Of a DNA stretch of 64,000 bases, positions 40,614 to 50,010 are shown one piece after another. The DNA is taken from assembly GCF_946478805.1 (NCBI RefSeq), contig NZ_CAMLDC010000011.1, positions 84,633 through 148,632 on the forward strand, read 5' to 3'. How positions within the stretch are numbered: the first letter of the stretch is position 1; each line of letters opens with the position of its first letter. A program made the translations under genes and the position numbers. The DNA comes from an uncultured Fluviicola sp. (lineage in GTDB: Bacteria; Bacteroidota; Bacteroidia; Flavobacteriales; Crocinitomicaceae). Below the pieces are notes generated by a model. It searched no databases, had not been told where the DNA came from, and saw nothing but the letters and a program-made list of their open reading frames with translations.

Positions 40614-41864
40614 TCAATTCCCGGAATCAGGTTTCACATCGTAGATCAACTCGGAAATGTTCTCTTCCTTAAAATAAGTTTGAGCAATTTCCTGCAACTC
40701 TTCACTGGTCAGTTTATCAATACTCTCATACATTTCCTGGATAGTATCAATCTGATTGAACAACAGGAGTGACTTTCCTAAACCTTGCATCAATCCTACA
40801 TTGGAATCCAGGGACAAAGCGATATGACCTTTCAATTGTTCTTTTGCCTGTTGCAATTGTTTGGCGGTCAAGGGAATTTCACGCAACTTCTTTAATTCAG
40901 CATAAATGATCTTCATCGTCTTCCCTAAATACTTCTGATCTGTTCCAAAGTAAATAGACCAATATCCCAAATCAGGATAAGGTGAATATTGTGCTTCAAT
41001 GTTATAGGTATACCCATATTTCTCACGAACCGACAGAACCAAACGTGAGTTCATCGCCGGACCACCCAACACATTTGTCAACATGGTCATTCCTCTCCGA
41101 TGGTCGCTATTGTATCCCGGGGCAATTCCTCCAATGATTGCATGAGCCTGGTAATTCCCTTCTTCCACTCTTTTCTTTACAGCCAAGTAATTATCAAAAG
41201 GTCTTGGCACAGCTTTCGTTTTTCCCGAAGGCATGGAATGAAAGTATTTTTCCAGGCATTTCACCAAGGTATTCAATGGGATATCTCCCACAAATGAGAT
41301 AACCGTGTTTTCCGTGAAAAAGAATTTCTCCACGTAGCTTTTCAAAGATTCCCTGCCAAAAGACTGAACTGATTCCGGTGTTCCCAAAATGTTATTTCCA
41401 AGCGGGTGATTGGGGAAAATAAGCGCTTCGTAATCATCGAAGATCTTATCGCTCGGATTATCCAGATACGAATTCAATTCGTCCAGTACGATCTCTTTTT
41501 CTTTTTGGATCTCTTTTTCCGGAAAATTACTGTTGATTGCTATATCCGAAAGCAATTCGGCTGCACGATTCATGTGAGTTTTCACAAATGAAGCATACAA
41601 ACAAATCTCTTCTTTTGTGGTATAGGCATTCAATTCCCCTCCAACAGAATCCAATCGGGATAGGATATGAAATGCTCTGCGTTTTTCTGTTCCTTTAAAA
41701 ATGCTGTGCTCCAGGAAATGAGCCAGACCGATTTCATGATCTTCTTCAAATCTCGAACCGGCAAGAACGGTCACACCCAAATGGGCAACTGGCGAGCTGG
41801 CATGTAAATAAACCAATCTCAGCCCATTCGAAAGGGTATGAATATGAGGTAATAATTCTATCAT
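40614..41864 (-). CDS. M16 family zinc metallopeptidase (insulinase/processing peptidase-like)
   Basis: A 416-residue one-unit M16 protein without signal peptide. The inverted zinc motif is LAHFLEHSIFKG (HxxEH) near residue 46, with the distal Glu in the following helix region (KEIVLDELNSYLDNPSD). The second domain has GGPAMNSRLVLSVREKYGYTYNIEAQY. Related to YmxG/mitochondrial processing peptidase-like bacterial proteases, it probably degrades peptides in the cytosol. It is the third gene of DUF4494-pdxH-M16, 3 nt after pdxH. Confidence 0.9.
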   Translation of the reverse strand: MIELLPHIHTLSNGLRLVYLHASSPVAHLGVTVLAGSRFEEDHEIGLAHFLEHSIFKGTEKRRAFHILSRLDSVGGELNAYTTKEEICLYASFVKTHMNRAAELLSDIAINSNFPEKEIQKEKEIVLDELNSYLDNPSDKIFDDYEALIFPNHPLGNNILGTPESVQSFGRESLKSYVEKFFFTENTVISFVGDIPLNTLVKCLEKYFHSMPSGKTKAVPRPFDNYLAVKKRVEEGNYQAHAIIGGIAPGYNSDHRRGMTMLTNVLGGPAMNSRLVLSVREKYGYTYNIEAQYSPYPDLGYWSIYFGTDQKYLGKTMKIIYAELKKLREIPLTAKQLQQAKEQLKGHIALSLDSNVGLMQGLGKSLLLFNQIDTIQEMYESIDKLTSEELQEIAQTYFKEENISELIYDVKPDSGN

Positions 41865-41867
41865 TCT

Positions 41868-42515
41868 TTATGGATTCTTGCGATATAATTCCCAAGAATT
41901 GTCAGGCTTCAAATTAAAAACAATGCGGTCATGCAAACGGGATGGTCTTCCTTGCCAAAATTCCACATTGATCGGTCGAATTAAATAACCTCCCCAATGT
42001 GCCGGTCGTGGAACAAAATCGGGAAATTTTACAGAATATTCCTCCACCCTTTTCTCCAATTCCGCTCTCGAATCAAGTAAATCGCTCTGATGGGATGCCC
42101 AAGCCCCCAATTTGCTTCCCCGCGGCCTGGATTCAAAATACGCATCACTCATTTCAGCAGGAACTTTCTCGGCAAATCCGGTGATACTGATTTGTCGCTC
42201 CAATTCCGGCCAATACAACAATGCGTGTACTTGCGGATTTGCTTCTATTGCCTTTCCTTTGTCGCTGGTATAATTGGTATAAAAAATAATCCCCTCTTCC
42301 AGTAATTCTTTCCAATAGACCACCCTTGCCCTTGGAAAACCATCCAACCCTAAAGTTGAAACGGTCATTGCATTGGGTTCGCTGGTCGGTTTTTCGATAG
42401 CTTCTCTCATCCATTGTGCCAAAAGGGCAAACGGCTCATCCCCGTAGTGATCTTCCAATTTTCCCTTGTCAAATTGATGGTGGTCGTTTCGAATTACATT
42501 CAGAAAATCGTCCAT
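41868..42515 (-). CDS. pdxH: Pyridoxamine 5'-phosphate oxidase
   Basis: A 215-residue FMN enzyme of normal length. Recognisable are EPNAMTVSTLGLDGFPRARVVYWKELLEEGIIFYTNYTSDKGKAIEANPQVHALLYWPELERQISITG, SRPRGSKLGAWASHQS and the C-terminal EFWQGRPSRLHDRIVF. It oxidises pyridoxamine or pyridoxine phosphate to PLP. Lies 3 nt after the DUF4494 gene and 3 nt before the M16 gene. Confidence 0.95.
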   Translation of the reverse strand: MDDFLNVIRNDHHQFDKGKLEDHYGDEPFALLAQWMREAIEKPTSEPNAMTVSTLGLDGFPRARVVYWKELLEEGIIFYTNYTSDKGKAIEANPQVHALLYWPELERQISITGFAEKVPAEMSDAYFESRPRGSKLGAWASHQSDLLDSRAELEKRVEEYSVKFPDFVPRPAHWGGYLIRPINVEFWQGRPSRLHDRIVFNLKPDNSWELYRKNP

Positions 42516-42518
42516 CTT

Positions 42519-43121
42519 TTATTCCTCTTCTCCAAATTGGTCATCAATAACCGAATCTTCGTCATCCTCCAATTCATCTACATCAGATCCGGGCGCAGAA
42601 AATACTGTTTTGGTACCAAGAGCATGTTCAGCTACTTCCGCTTTCACTTGTTTCTCGAAATCCACAGCTACACGATCTTCAGACTCATCTCCAAAAGGAA
42701 AAACATCTACAATCGGAGAAATGATAATGGATGGGATAACATAATCAATCATCATTCCGCCCAAACTTTCCTTCATACGTTCGTAAGCATCTTTTACGGA
42801 GTGAGCCGTTACGATAAAGTTCTGGGATACTTTTTTAGCTTTAGCTCCTTCTTCTCCGCCATCGCCGCCGGCTTCATAAGTTATTTTGCATTTGTACCAG
42901 ACATCCGCATCCTCGTAATGGAAAATATCGTGAAAATCTGTTCGGGTGATTCCTGTTACAACAAACTCCCCACGGATCAGGCTTCCAAGCTCTTCGTAAA
43001 TTCGTGCTTCTGCATCGGTGAATGTCATTGCAGCCACCAGGTATGGTTCTGAAACACGCTTGAAAGTACCATCTTCCAACTGCTTTGTATATTTGACCTT
43101 TACGGTAAACCAACTATTCAT
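42519..43121 (-). CDS. DUF4494 domain protein
   Basis: A 200-residue acidic cytosolic protein of a Bacteroidota-specific family. The conserved start is NSWFTVKVKYTKQLEDGTFKRVSEPYLVAAMTFTDAEARIYEEL, followed by WYKCKITYE and SQNFIVTAHSVKDAYERMKESL. The last about 50 residues are acidic and likely disordered (ELEDDEDSVIDDQFGEEE). Function is unknown. It heads the operon with pdxH and an M16 protease; a -7 box TATTTTTG lies at 43150-43143. Confidence 0.85.
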   Translation of the reverse strand: MNSWFTVKVKYTKQLEDGTFKRVSEPYLVAAMTFTDAEARIYEELGSLIRGEFVVTGITRTDFHDIFHYEDADVWYKCKITYEAGGDGGEEGAKAKKVSQNFIVTAHSVKDAYERMKESLGGMMIDYVIPSIIISPIVDVFPFGDESEDRVAVDFEKQVKAEVAEHALGTKTVFSAPGSDVDELEDDEDSVIDDQFGEEE

Positions 43122-43142
43122 TTTATCTTTTTTTTAGAGAAA

Positions 43143-43150
43143 CAAAAATA
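43143..43150 (-). promoter_or_regulatory. Promoter -7 box of the DUF4494-pdxH-M16 operon
   Basis: Minus-strand TATTTTTG, a perfect TAnnTTTG, 21 nt before the start codon. Confidence 0.5.
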
Positions 43151-43328
43151 CGACTAATTCAAATTTTAAAATGCAAAATTCAAAAGTTATAACGTTAAAT
43201 TTCCGAAAGTTGGCTTTCACTAGGTTCAACTACCTTTTGGGGCGATTTTGATCCTGAATTTATAAGGGCACTAAGCAGAGCCGAAGTGTCTTTTTCTTCA
43301 GCGTTTTGAATTCATAATTTTGATTCCT

Positions 43329-44411
43329 TTAATCCCGGAAAATTTGCCCGTTATACAAAACGATTACCGCTCTATTGGGAAGTGTCACCATGACTCCATG
43401 TCCATTGATGATGAAATCTGTATTGTTGATGGTTGTCACTTCTTTATAAACTCCTCCTACAGAAGCCCCGATTCCTCCCATCAATGTTCGAAACGCAACC
43501 ACATCATTCTTCATCTGCCACTCTTTCACAACGAAGTTCGCCAGATTTTTCTTTTCACCTTTATAGAACTGGTAAGTCGTATTTGCATCTCCCCAAACGA
43601 CCAGGTCGTCCTTCGCGTCCCAAAATTGAGCAAAAGAACTCAAAGTTTCCCGCTTACCTTTTCCGTAATACTTCAGGTTTCCTTGTAAATCTTCGTATAC
43701 AACGAACCCTCTTCCCGCCTTCACTTTCGGGGCTCTGAATTCTTCCACATCCAAAAACTCACCATCCTGGAACACAGCAAATGTGCGCGTTTGAGGATCA
43801 TTAAACCCCAGAATATCCGTTCCTGCAAAAAACTCGAAGTCAGTCCCATTATAAGTTCCCAGGTCATAGGTCTGACCCCGGTAAAAAACTTTGAAGATAT
43901 CACCATTATCTTTGAATACTAAGAGATTGTCTCCCTGGACAACCGGAACCGGAAGATCAGTTGTACTTTGGACAAGTGTTGAAATTTTACCTTGGTAAAC
44001 TACATTCAATGAATTATAACGAATATCCTGGAATGTGATCAATGAATCTGTCACCCAATAATCTCCCCCGAATGAAGTAATATTATGCGGTTTACCGTTT
44101 TCGTAGTAGAATAATAATTGTCCGATATTCCATGCTGCCAAGTGATCTGAAATTTTAAAATTCGCCGGTTGATTGGTCATGACCCGTGCGAACGTCCCAT
44201 CATAAATTTTAAAATCCCGCTGATTATTGTAATAAGCAATCACTTCGTCGCCATAAGCGATACCGGTTACAGCCTGATGATCCACCTGATTAAAATACCC
44301 ATCCTTGAACGAGTGGAAAAAATTGTTGTAGTCCATGTAAGCAAAAACAGTCTGTTTTTGAGCAAAAAGACCAGTCGAAAGAAGCGAAAAGCAAAAAATC
44401 AAAAATTTCAT
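43329..44411 (-). CDS. Hypothetical exported beta-propeller-like protein
   Basis: A 360-residue protein with signal peptide (residues 1-17, LLSTGLFAQ). The mature part is made of repeating short beta segments of the type GIAYGDEVIAYYNNQRDFKIYDG, HLAAWNIGQLLFYYENGK, DDLVVWGDANTTYQFYKGE, about 45 residues apart, suggesting a propeller. It ends ALPNRAVIVLYNGQIFRD-like, without a T9SS tail or lipobox. Function not recognised. Confidence 0.7.
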   Translation of the reverse strand: MKFLIFCFSLLSTGLFAQKQTVFAYMDYNNFFHSFKDGYFNQVDHQAVTGIAYGDEVIAYYNNQRDFKIYDGTFARVMTNQPANFKISDHLAAWNIGQLLFYYENGKPHNITSFGGDYWVTDSLITFQDIRYNSLNVVYQGKISTLVQSTTDLPVPVVQGDNLLVFKDNGDIFKVFYRGQTYDLGTYNGTDFEFFAGTDILGFNDPQTRTFAVFQDGEFLDVEEFRAPKVKAGRGFVVYEDLQGNLKYYGKGKRETLSSFAQFWDAKDDLVVWGDANTTYQFYKGEKKNLANFVVKEWQMKNDVVAFRTLMGGIGASVGGVYKEVTTINNTDFIINGHGVMVTLPNRAVIVLYNGQIFRD

Positions 44412-44441
44412 AGTCCCGAAAATAACAAAAACCGTGCTATT

Positions 44442-44504
44442 AATTCCGAATTACGAATGCTGAATTACGAATTAAACCCTATTCGGAACCCGTAATTCGG
44501 AATT
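44442..44504. repeat. Inverted repeat in a divergent intergenic region
   Basis: AATTCCGAATTACG (44442-44455) and CGTAATTCGGAATT (44491-44504) are exact 14-bp inverted copies; GAATTACGAATT recurs between them. It lies between divergent genes, so it is not a normal terminator. Confidence 0.6.
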
Positions 44505-44611
44505 CGTAATCAGCTAAAGCCGTTCGTCCAGTTTTATACCCGAAATTCATCTAATTGACTGTAAAGCAATTTTTGTTGTTATTTTCGTACAAACAAGTCG
44601 AAAAATTCAAC

Positions 44612-46078
44612 ATGAAAAAAAGTCTTTTTACAGCATTGTTGCTTTCGTCTTCGATCTATAGCTTCTCCCAGGAGAAAGTGAAGTACATCGAATACGACCT
44701 GGCAAACGGAATGCATGTTATTTTACATGAAGAACACGCTACTCCGATTGTAGCTGTTTCAGTAATGTATCACGTAGGTTCTAAAAATGAAAATCCTTCC
44801 AGAACAGGATTTGCCCACTTTTTTGAACATTTATTATTTGAAGGTTCCACGAACATCAAAAGAGGAGAATACTCTGAATTGGTTGAAAAGAATGGTGGAG
44901 CATTAAATGCAAACACAAGCCAGGACAGAACGTATTACTACGAAATCCTTCCATCCAATCAATTGGAATTGGGATTGTGGTTGGAAAGTGAGCGCCTGTT
45001 GCATGCAAAAGTGGATCAAACAGGTGTTGAAACACAACGTGAGGTTGTAAAAGAAGAAAAAAGACAACGTGTAGACAATCAACCATATGCCACTTTCATG
45101 GAAAACCTGTTCAAGTTGGCTTACAAAAACCATCCTTACCGTTGGGTTCCAATCGGAAGTATGGAAGATTTGAATGCTGCACAGGAAATTGATTACGTTA
45201 ATTTCTATCATACATTCTATGTTCCTGCAAATGCAGTTCTTTCCATTGCAGGAGATATCAATATCGAGCAAACAAAAAAATGGATCGATAAATATTTTGC
45301 TTCTGTTCCAAAAGGAGAGGCAATCAACTTATTCCGTGATTTCGAGAACTTGGGAGAAGGTGATTTCAAAACAAAATATGGAGTTGAGAAAGCAGCTTTT
45401 GACGCAAAGAACTTCAATAACCCAACTGATGCGAAAGCAAAAGAGTTATTGAAGAAATATAGCGCAATGCCTTCTGTGGTTCCAAAACCGAATTCTACTT
45501 TCGAACCGATCAACGGAGTTGTAAGAGAAACTGTTTACGACAACATTCAATTACCTGCTGTATTTATGGGATACAAATTCCCGAAAGAAACAGACAAAGA
45601 TTTTGCTGCTATCGAATTCTTGAACTCAGTTCTATCCGGAAGTAATTCTTCCCGTATGAATAAGGAAATCGTTGAGAAGAAACAACAAGCAGTTGCTGCT
45701 TTCTCTTTCGCATTCAACATGGAAGATCCGGGATTGGGAATCGTTGCTGCAATTGCTGCTAACGGAACAAAAGTGGAAGATCTGGAGAAATCATTGGACG
45801 AGCAAATCAAATCGATCCAGGATAATTTGATCTCCGAAGAAGAATTCCAGGCAGTACGCAATCAGTTTGAGAACCAAATCGTGAGTTCAAACTCAACTGT
45901 AGCCGGAATCGCTGAGAATTTAGCTCAAAACAGAATGTATTTCGGAAGTACGGAACTGATCAACAAACAAATGGAAATCTACATGAGCATCACTCGTGAA
46001 GATATCCAACGCGTTGCCAAGAAGTATCTGACTCAGGATAACCGAATCATTTTATATTATTTACCAAAGGCAAACTAA
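44612..46078 (+). CDS. M16 family metallopeptidase, periplasmic, catalytic subunit
   Basis: A 488-residue exported protein from the ATG at 44612, which gives the signal peptide MKKSLFTALLLSSSIYSFSQ. The zinc motif is FAHFFEHLLFEGS (HxxEH) with the downstream Glu in QREVVKEEKRQRVDNQPY. The second M16 domain follows (VFMGYKFPKETDKDFAAIEFLNSVLSGSNSSRMNKEIVEKKQ). It should cleave peptides in the periplasm. It is paired with a second M16 gene 12 nt downstream that lacks the zinc motif, the usual catalytic/non-catalytic partnership. Confidence 0.9.
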   Translation: MKKSLFTALLLSSSIYSFSQEKVKYIEYDLANGMHVILHEEHATPIVAVSVMYHVGSKNENPSRTGFAHFFEHLLFEGSTNIKRGEYSELVEKNGGALNANTSQDRTYYYEILPSNQLELGLWLESERLLHAKVDQTGVETQREVVKEEKRQRVDNQPYATFMENLFKLAYKNHPYRWVPIGSMEDLNAAQEIDYVNFYHTFYVPANAVLSIAGDINIEQTKKWIDKYFASVPKGEAINLFRDFENLGEGDFKTKYGVEKAAFDAKNFNNPTDAKAKELLKKYSAMPSVVPKPNSTFEPINGVVRETVYDNIQLPAVFMGYKFPKETDKDFAAIEFLNSVLSGSNSSRMNKEIVEKKQQAVAAFSFAFNMEDPGLGIVAAIAANGTKVEDLEKSLDEQIKSIQDNLISEEEFQAVRNQFENQIVSSNSTVAGIAENLAQNRMYFGSTELINKQMEIYMSITREDIQRVAKKYLTQDNRIILYYLPKAN

Positions 46079-46090
46079 CAGAATAGCGTC

Positions 46091-48169
46091 ATGAAAAAGT
46101 TAATTACACTTGTTGCTTTAACAGCATTCACAGGGGTTCACGGACAGATTGATCGTTCTGTAAGACCCGCTGCAGCTGCAGCACCAACTATTAATATCAA
46201 AAACTCCGAGGTTTTCAAATTGAGTAACGGCATCACTGTTATTCTTTCTGAAAACCATAAATTACCACGCGTTTCTTTCTCGCTTACAATGGGAGCTTCA
46301 CCAATGATTGAAGGATCCAAGGCCGGAACAAACAACATGATGGGACAATTGCTTACTTCCGGAACGGCAAAGCGCTCGAAAGACGTTTTGGACAAGGAAG
46401 TGGATAACATGGGTGCAGACCTGAATGCAGACGGACATTCCATCTATTTCTCTTGCCTGACTAAGCATATGGAAACCGGATTGGATATCATGCAAGATGT
46501 TACCATCAATGCAGCGTTCCCGCAAAGCGAGTTCGATCGAATCAAAAAGCAAAACGAATCCGGGTTGTTGTCTGCGAAATCAGATCCGAACACCATGGTT
46601 TCTAATGCTGAATCGAAAATCGATTTCCCGAATCACCCACTTGGAGGTGTAATGGACGAAGCTTCTTTGGCAGCAATCAGCTTGGATGATGTGAAAAACA
46701 ACTACAAACAAGTATTTACTCCAAACGGAGCATACCTAGTTATTGTCGGTGATATCACAAAAGACAACGCAATGAAAATGGCTGAGAAGTATTTCGGAAC
46801 CTGGAAAGGTGGTCAGGCTTACAAGGAAGATTTCGGAAATGGGTTGAAAGCAAAAGGAAACCGTGTGATCTTTGTGAACAAACCAGGAGCTGTACAATCA
46901 GTAATCTCGATTACTTTCCCAATTGAAATGAAACCGGGAGCTTCCGATCAGATTGCTTTGAATGTGATGAACAGCATCTTAGGTGGTGGTTCATTCGGAG
47001 CACGCCTGATGCAAAACCTGCGTGAAGATAAAGCATATACTTACGGTTGCTATTCTTCTTTCGATGTGACAAGAGATGGAAGTTGGTTCGGTACATCCGG
47101 AAGCTTCAGAAATGAAGTGACTGATTCAGCAATTACTCAAATTTTAAATGAAATCTCAAAAATCAGTGACAGTTATGTTACTGACGATGAATTGAACTTG
47201 GCTAAATCGGCAATGGCCGGAAGCTTTGCACGTTCATTGGAAAGACCGCAAACAGTTGCACGTTTTGCATTGAATATCATTCGCGACAATTTACCTGCCG
47301 ATTATTACCAAACGTATTTGAAACGCCTGGATGCAATCTCTAAAGATGATGTCTTGACAGTAGCTCAGAAATACTTCAAAAACGGATTCAATATCGTAGT
47401 TGTCGGAAACGAGGACATCTTACCGAAATTGAAGGCATTTGATAGCGACGGTGTGATCGAAAAATTGGATCCGTTCGGAAATGCAGTGATCGAAATGAAG
47501 AAAGCGGACATCTCTGCAGACCAATTGATCGAACGATACATCAATACCGTAACCAAAACAGCTTCTGCAAAGGATTTGGCTAAGAAAATGAAGAAAGTGA
47601 AATCCGTAGTTAAGAAGATCGAACTTTCTTCTCCTCAGATTCCTGTAGTTATTTCCATGACGGATGCGTTTGTTGCTCCAAACAAGGAAGCAATGAAAAT
47701 TGAAGCACAAGGAATGGTTTTCCAAAGCTCCTATTACGACGGAACAAAAGGTTCTGAAATGAATATGCAAACAGGAAAGAAAGCGATGACTGCTGAAGAG
47801 TTGGCTTCCAAAAAGAAAGGTGAAGGGTTGTTCCCGGAAGTAAATTACAAAACTTCGGGAATGAAATACGAAATCAAAGGAATTGAAACAATCGCCGGAA
47901 AAGACTACTATGTCTTAAACACAAACGATGGTGAAAAAGAAGCTTTTGATTACTTTGATGTAGCTACAAACTTGAAATTCAAAACTGTTTCCATCACAAA
48001 ACAAGGTGAGGAAACAATGGAATCAACCATTATCTACGATGATTACAAAGATGTGAACGGATTCCTTTTTGCGCACAAATTGACCCAGGTTATGGGTGAA
48101 ATGTCGCTTTCTGGAACTGTGAAATCAATTGAATTCAACACAGAAGTTGACAAAGCAATGTTTGAATAA
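46091..48169 (+). CDS. M16 family protein, non-catalytic partner, with extra C-terminal domain
   Basis: A 692-residue exported protein (signal peptide ending TGVHG or nearby). Residues about 35-450 are M16-like, but where HxxEH should be the sequence reads AGTNNMMGQLLTSGTAKRS, so the zinc site is gone. The second domain keeps the M16C substrate region (GGGSFGARLMQNLREDKAYTYGCYSSF). Residues about 500-692 are an additional domain of lipoprotein-carrier-like beta character (GMKYEIKGIETIAGKDYYVLNTNDGEKEAFDYFD). It probably forms a heterodimer with the upstream enzyme. Confidence 0.88.
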   Translation: MKKLITLVALTAFTGVHGQIDRSVRPAAAAAPTINIKNSEVFKLSNGITVILSENHKLPRVSFSLTMGASPMIEGSKAGTNNMMGQLLTSGTAKRSKDVLDKEVDNMGADLNADGHSIYFSCLTKHMETGLDIMQDVTINAAFPQSEFDRIKKQNESGLLSAKSDPNTMVSNAESKIDFPNHPLGGVMDEASLAAISLDDVKNNYKQVFTPNGAYLVIVGDITKDNAMKMAEKYFGTWKGGQAYKEDFGNGLKAKGNRVIFVNKPGAVQSVISITFPIEMKPGASDQIALNVMNSILGGGSFGARLMQNLREDKAYTYGCYSSFDVTRDGSWFGTSGSFRNEVTDSAITQILNEISKISDSYVTDDELNLAKSAMAGSFARSLERPQTVARFALNIIRDNLPADYYQTYLKRLDAISKDDVLTVAQKYFKNGFNIVVVGNEDILPKLKAFDSDGVIEKLDPFGNAVIEMKKADISADQLIERYINTVTKTASAKDLAKKMKKVKSVVKKIELSSPQIPVVISMTDAFVAPNKEAMKIEAQGMVFQSSYYDGTKGSEMNMQTGKKAMTAEELASKKKGEGLFPEVNYKTSGMKYEIKGIETIAGKDYYVLNTNDGEKEAFDYFDVATNLKFKTVSITKQGEETMESTIIYDDYKDVNGFLFAHKLTQVMGEMSLSGTVKSIEFNTEVDKAMFE

Positions 48170-48188
48170 GATTCGAACGAATATGAAC

Positions 48189-48240
48189 GGGGCTTGTAAC
48201 GTTCGCGAGGCATCGCGAACCTACAGGCCCCTTTTTCTTT
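48189..48240 (+). terminator. Terminator of the M16 operon
   Basis: GGGGC pairs with GCCCC, inner stem GTTCGCGA/TCGCGAAC with GGCA loop, followed by TTTTTCTTT. Confidence 0.85.
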
Positions 48241-48281
48241 GCACGAACTAACCAATTTAACTGATTTTCGTTCCTTGTAAT

Positions 48282-49376
48282 ATGCTTAAATACCTCCTCC
48301 CAATATTCTTATTCTTTGCAACCAACAGTTGCCTGGCTAACATGGCTTCGCCCATTCAGCGCGGGTCTTATCCCATGTCGGCTATATCCAGTAAAGACAT
48401 GGATATTTTGAATGAGAATATTCGCATCAGGATCGACAAATACTTTCAGCAAGCACTTTACAAAGTGGAATACACCATTCAAAGTGAGCGTGAAGGTTTG
48501 CAAATACCTTTATTATTCCATGCACGGGATTGTTTAGGGAAATTCAAGGTTTGGCTCGATGGAAAACCAGTTGAAATCAAGGAAATTCCATATGAACTTC
48601 AAGATACATCCGGCATATTCGATTCCTTTTCCAATTCGTTTAAAAAAGAGGATGGACAGCACGGAAAATCGATTCTAATCAATGAAAATCAGTATAGCGG
48701 AAGGTATTTTCCGCTGTCCGACTTTCGTTATTTTGAGATTAGTCTAAAACCGGGTATTCACAAAATAAGTGCAGAATACATAGGTAAAGTTTGGGTAGAT
48801 CACCACGACTGGACCAAGGAATATAGTTTCCGTTATTTTTTATCTCCTGCAAAACAATGGAAATCGTTTCATGCACTGAACGTAGTCGTAGATGCATCGG
48901 CTTTTGATAAAAAAATTCATTCCAATCTAGGAATTCCGGATTCCGGGAATATTAAAATAGCTTTTTGGCATTTTTCAAAAATTCCTTCCGATTACCTTCA
49001 ATTAAGTTATCAACCTCCATTAAATCGATCCGCTGAAATATTAATCACTATTTCTCCATGGGGAATCACTGCAATTTGGGGTTTCATCATTCTTGTTTTT
49101 CACGTTTTGCTTGTGAGATTCACACAGAAGAAGCATCTGAATCAATTGACATCTTTTTTGGTGATTACCGGAAGTTTAATTTTGCCTTTTATCATTCTTA
49201 TTGGCTATGGCTACAGTTACGATCTGATTGATTATGTTATCGGCACAGATGCCGGAAAGTATCATGGTTATACATTCTTTTCCGTCTTTTTGTACGTACT
49301 GCTAATGCCCGCATATTGGTTAAACATGAAGTATACACGACTTTATTTCAAAAATCGTTTTGCTGTAAAATCATAA
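48282..49376 (+). CDS. Hypothetical membrane protein with large periplasmic domain
   Basis: A 364-residue protein with a signal-like N-terminus (LLPIFLFFATNSCLA), a periplasmic domain of about 225 residues, and three membrane segments near the C-terminus (about 258-277, 290-312, 330-350). The periplasmic part is beta-rich (RIRIDKYFQQALYKVEYTIQSEREGLQIPLLFHARD). No family is recognised. It is followed 9 nt later by a Crp/Fnr regulator gene on the same strand. Confidence 0.65.
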   Translation: MLKYLLPIFLFFATNSCLANMASPIQRGSYPMSAISSKDMDILNENIRIRIDKYFQQALYKVEYTIQSEREGLQIPLLFHARDCLGKFKVWLDGKPVEIKEIPYELQDTSGIFDSFSNSFKKEDGQHGKSILINENQYSGRYFPLSDFRYFEISLKPGIHKISAEYIGKVWVDHHDWTKEYSFRYFLSPAKQWKSFHALNVVVDASAFDKKIHSNLGIPDSGNIKIAFWHFSKIPSDYLQLSYQPPLNRSAEILITISPWGITAIWGFIILVFHVLLVRFTQKKHLNQLTSFLVITGSLILPFIILIGYGYSYDLIDYVIGTDAGKYHGYTFFSVFLYVLLMPAYWLNMKYTRLYFKNRFAVKS

Positions 49377-49385
49377 CTTTACTCT

Positions 49386-49955
49386 ATGTCGTTAAAGATT
49401 TTTTTAGCAAATTTCAATCTCTTCACCGAAGCGGAACTGGATGAAGCCATTCTCCTGTTTTCGAATAGGAGCTTGAAGAAAGGCTCCTATTTTGTTCAGC
49501 AAGGGCAAAAATGTTCGGAAGTGGCCTTTATTGTTAAGGGTGTCTTTCGTTCGTTTTACCTCGCACCAAATGGCAATGAAATGACTTATTGCTTTCGCTT
49601 TCCGGGTGAAATGGTTGCAGCGTATTCCGCTTTCATTACAGGAAACGGAAGTGTGGAATACATTCAGGCACTTTCCGATTCGGAACTATTAATCGTCCCC
49701 AAAGATCAAATTGATATGCTGTTGGCAAAAAGCCCTGCTTGGATTCATTTCCTGAAGATTGTCGCGGAACAACAATATTTGGAATTGGAAGGGCGTGTAT
49801 TTCAACTACAGCGTGATTCTGCCCACGAACGGTATCAAAACCTGGTCGAAAATCAACCGGAATACATTCAGCAAATTTCGGTGCAACATCTCGCATCTTA
49901 CTTGGGAATAACGCAGCGGCATTTAAGCCGAATACGAAAGGGAATTGTTTTGTGA
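49386..49955 (+). CDS. Crp/Fnr family transcriptional regulator
   Basis: A 189-residue protein. Residues about 1-120 are a cyclic-nucleotide-binding-type beta barrel (KKGSYFVQQGQKCSEVAFIVKGVFRSFYLAPNGNEMTYCFRFPGEMVAAYSAF), without the PGERS-like cAMP pocket residues of Crp. The C-terminal helix-turn-helix is ISVQHLASYLGITQRHLSRIRK. This branch is common in Bacteroidota and is often encoded next to a small reductase gene, as here. Ligand unknown. Confidence 0.88.
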   Translation: MSLKIFLANFNLFTEAELDEAILLFSNRSLKKGSYFVQQGQKCSEVAFIVKGVFRSFYLAPNGNEMTYCFRFPGEMVAAYSAFITGNGSVEYIQALSDSELLIVPKDQIDMLLAKSPAWIHFLKIVAEQQYLELEGRVFQLQRDSAHERYQNLVENQPEYIQQISVQHLASYLGITQRHLSRIRKGIVL

Positions 49956-49995
49956 CAAATGTCCTTTTTTGCGGAAATCGGTAATTGTAGATTTG
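49954..49995 (+). promoter_or_regulatory. Promoter of the oxidoreductase gene with candidate Crp/Fnr-type operator
   Basis: GACA-AA-TGTC (49954-49963), a 10-bp palindrome overlapping the stop codon of the regulator gene, lies 24 nt upstream of TAGATTTG (49988-49995), a perfect -7 box. The start codon is at 50011. The palindrome would cover the -33 region and may be bound by the regulator just upstream. Confidence 0.5.
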
Positions 49996-50010
49996 CTCTA
50001 AATTCAAATC

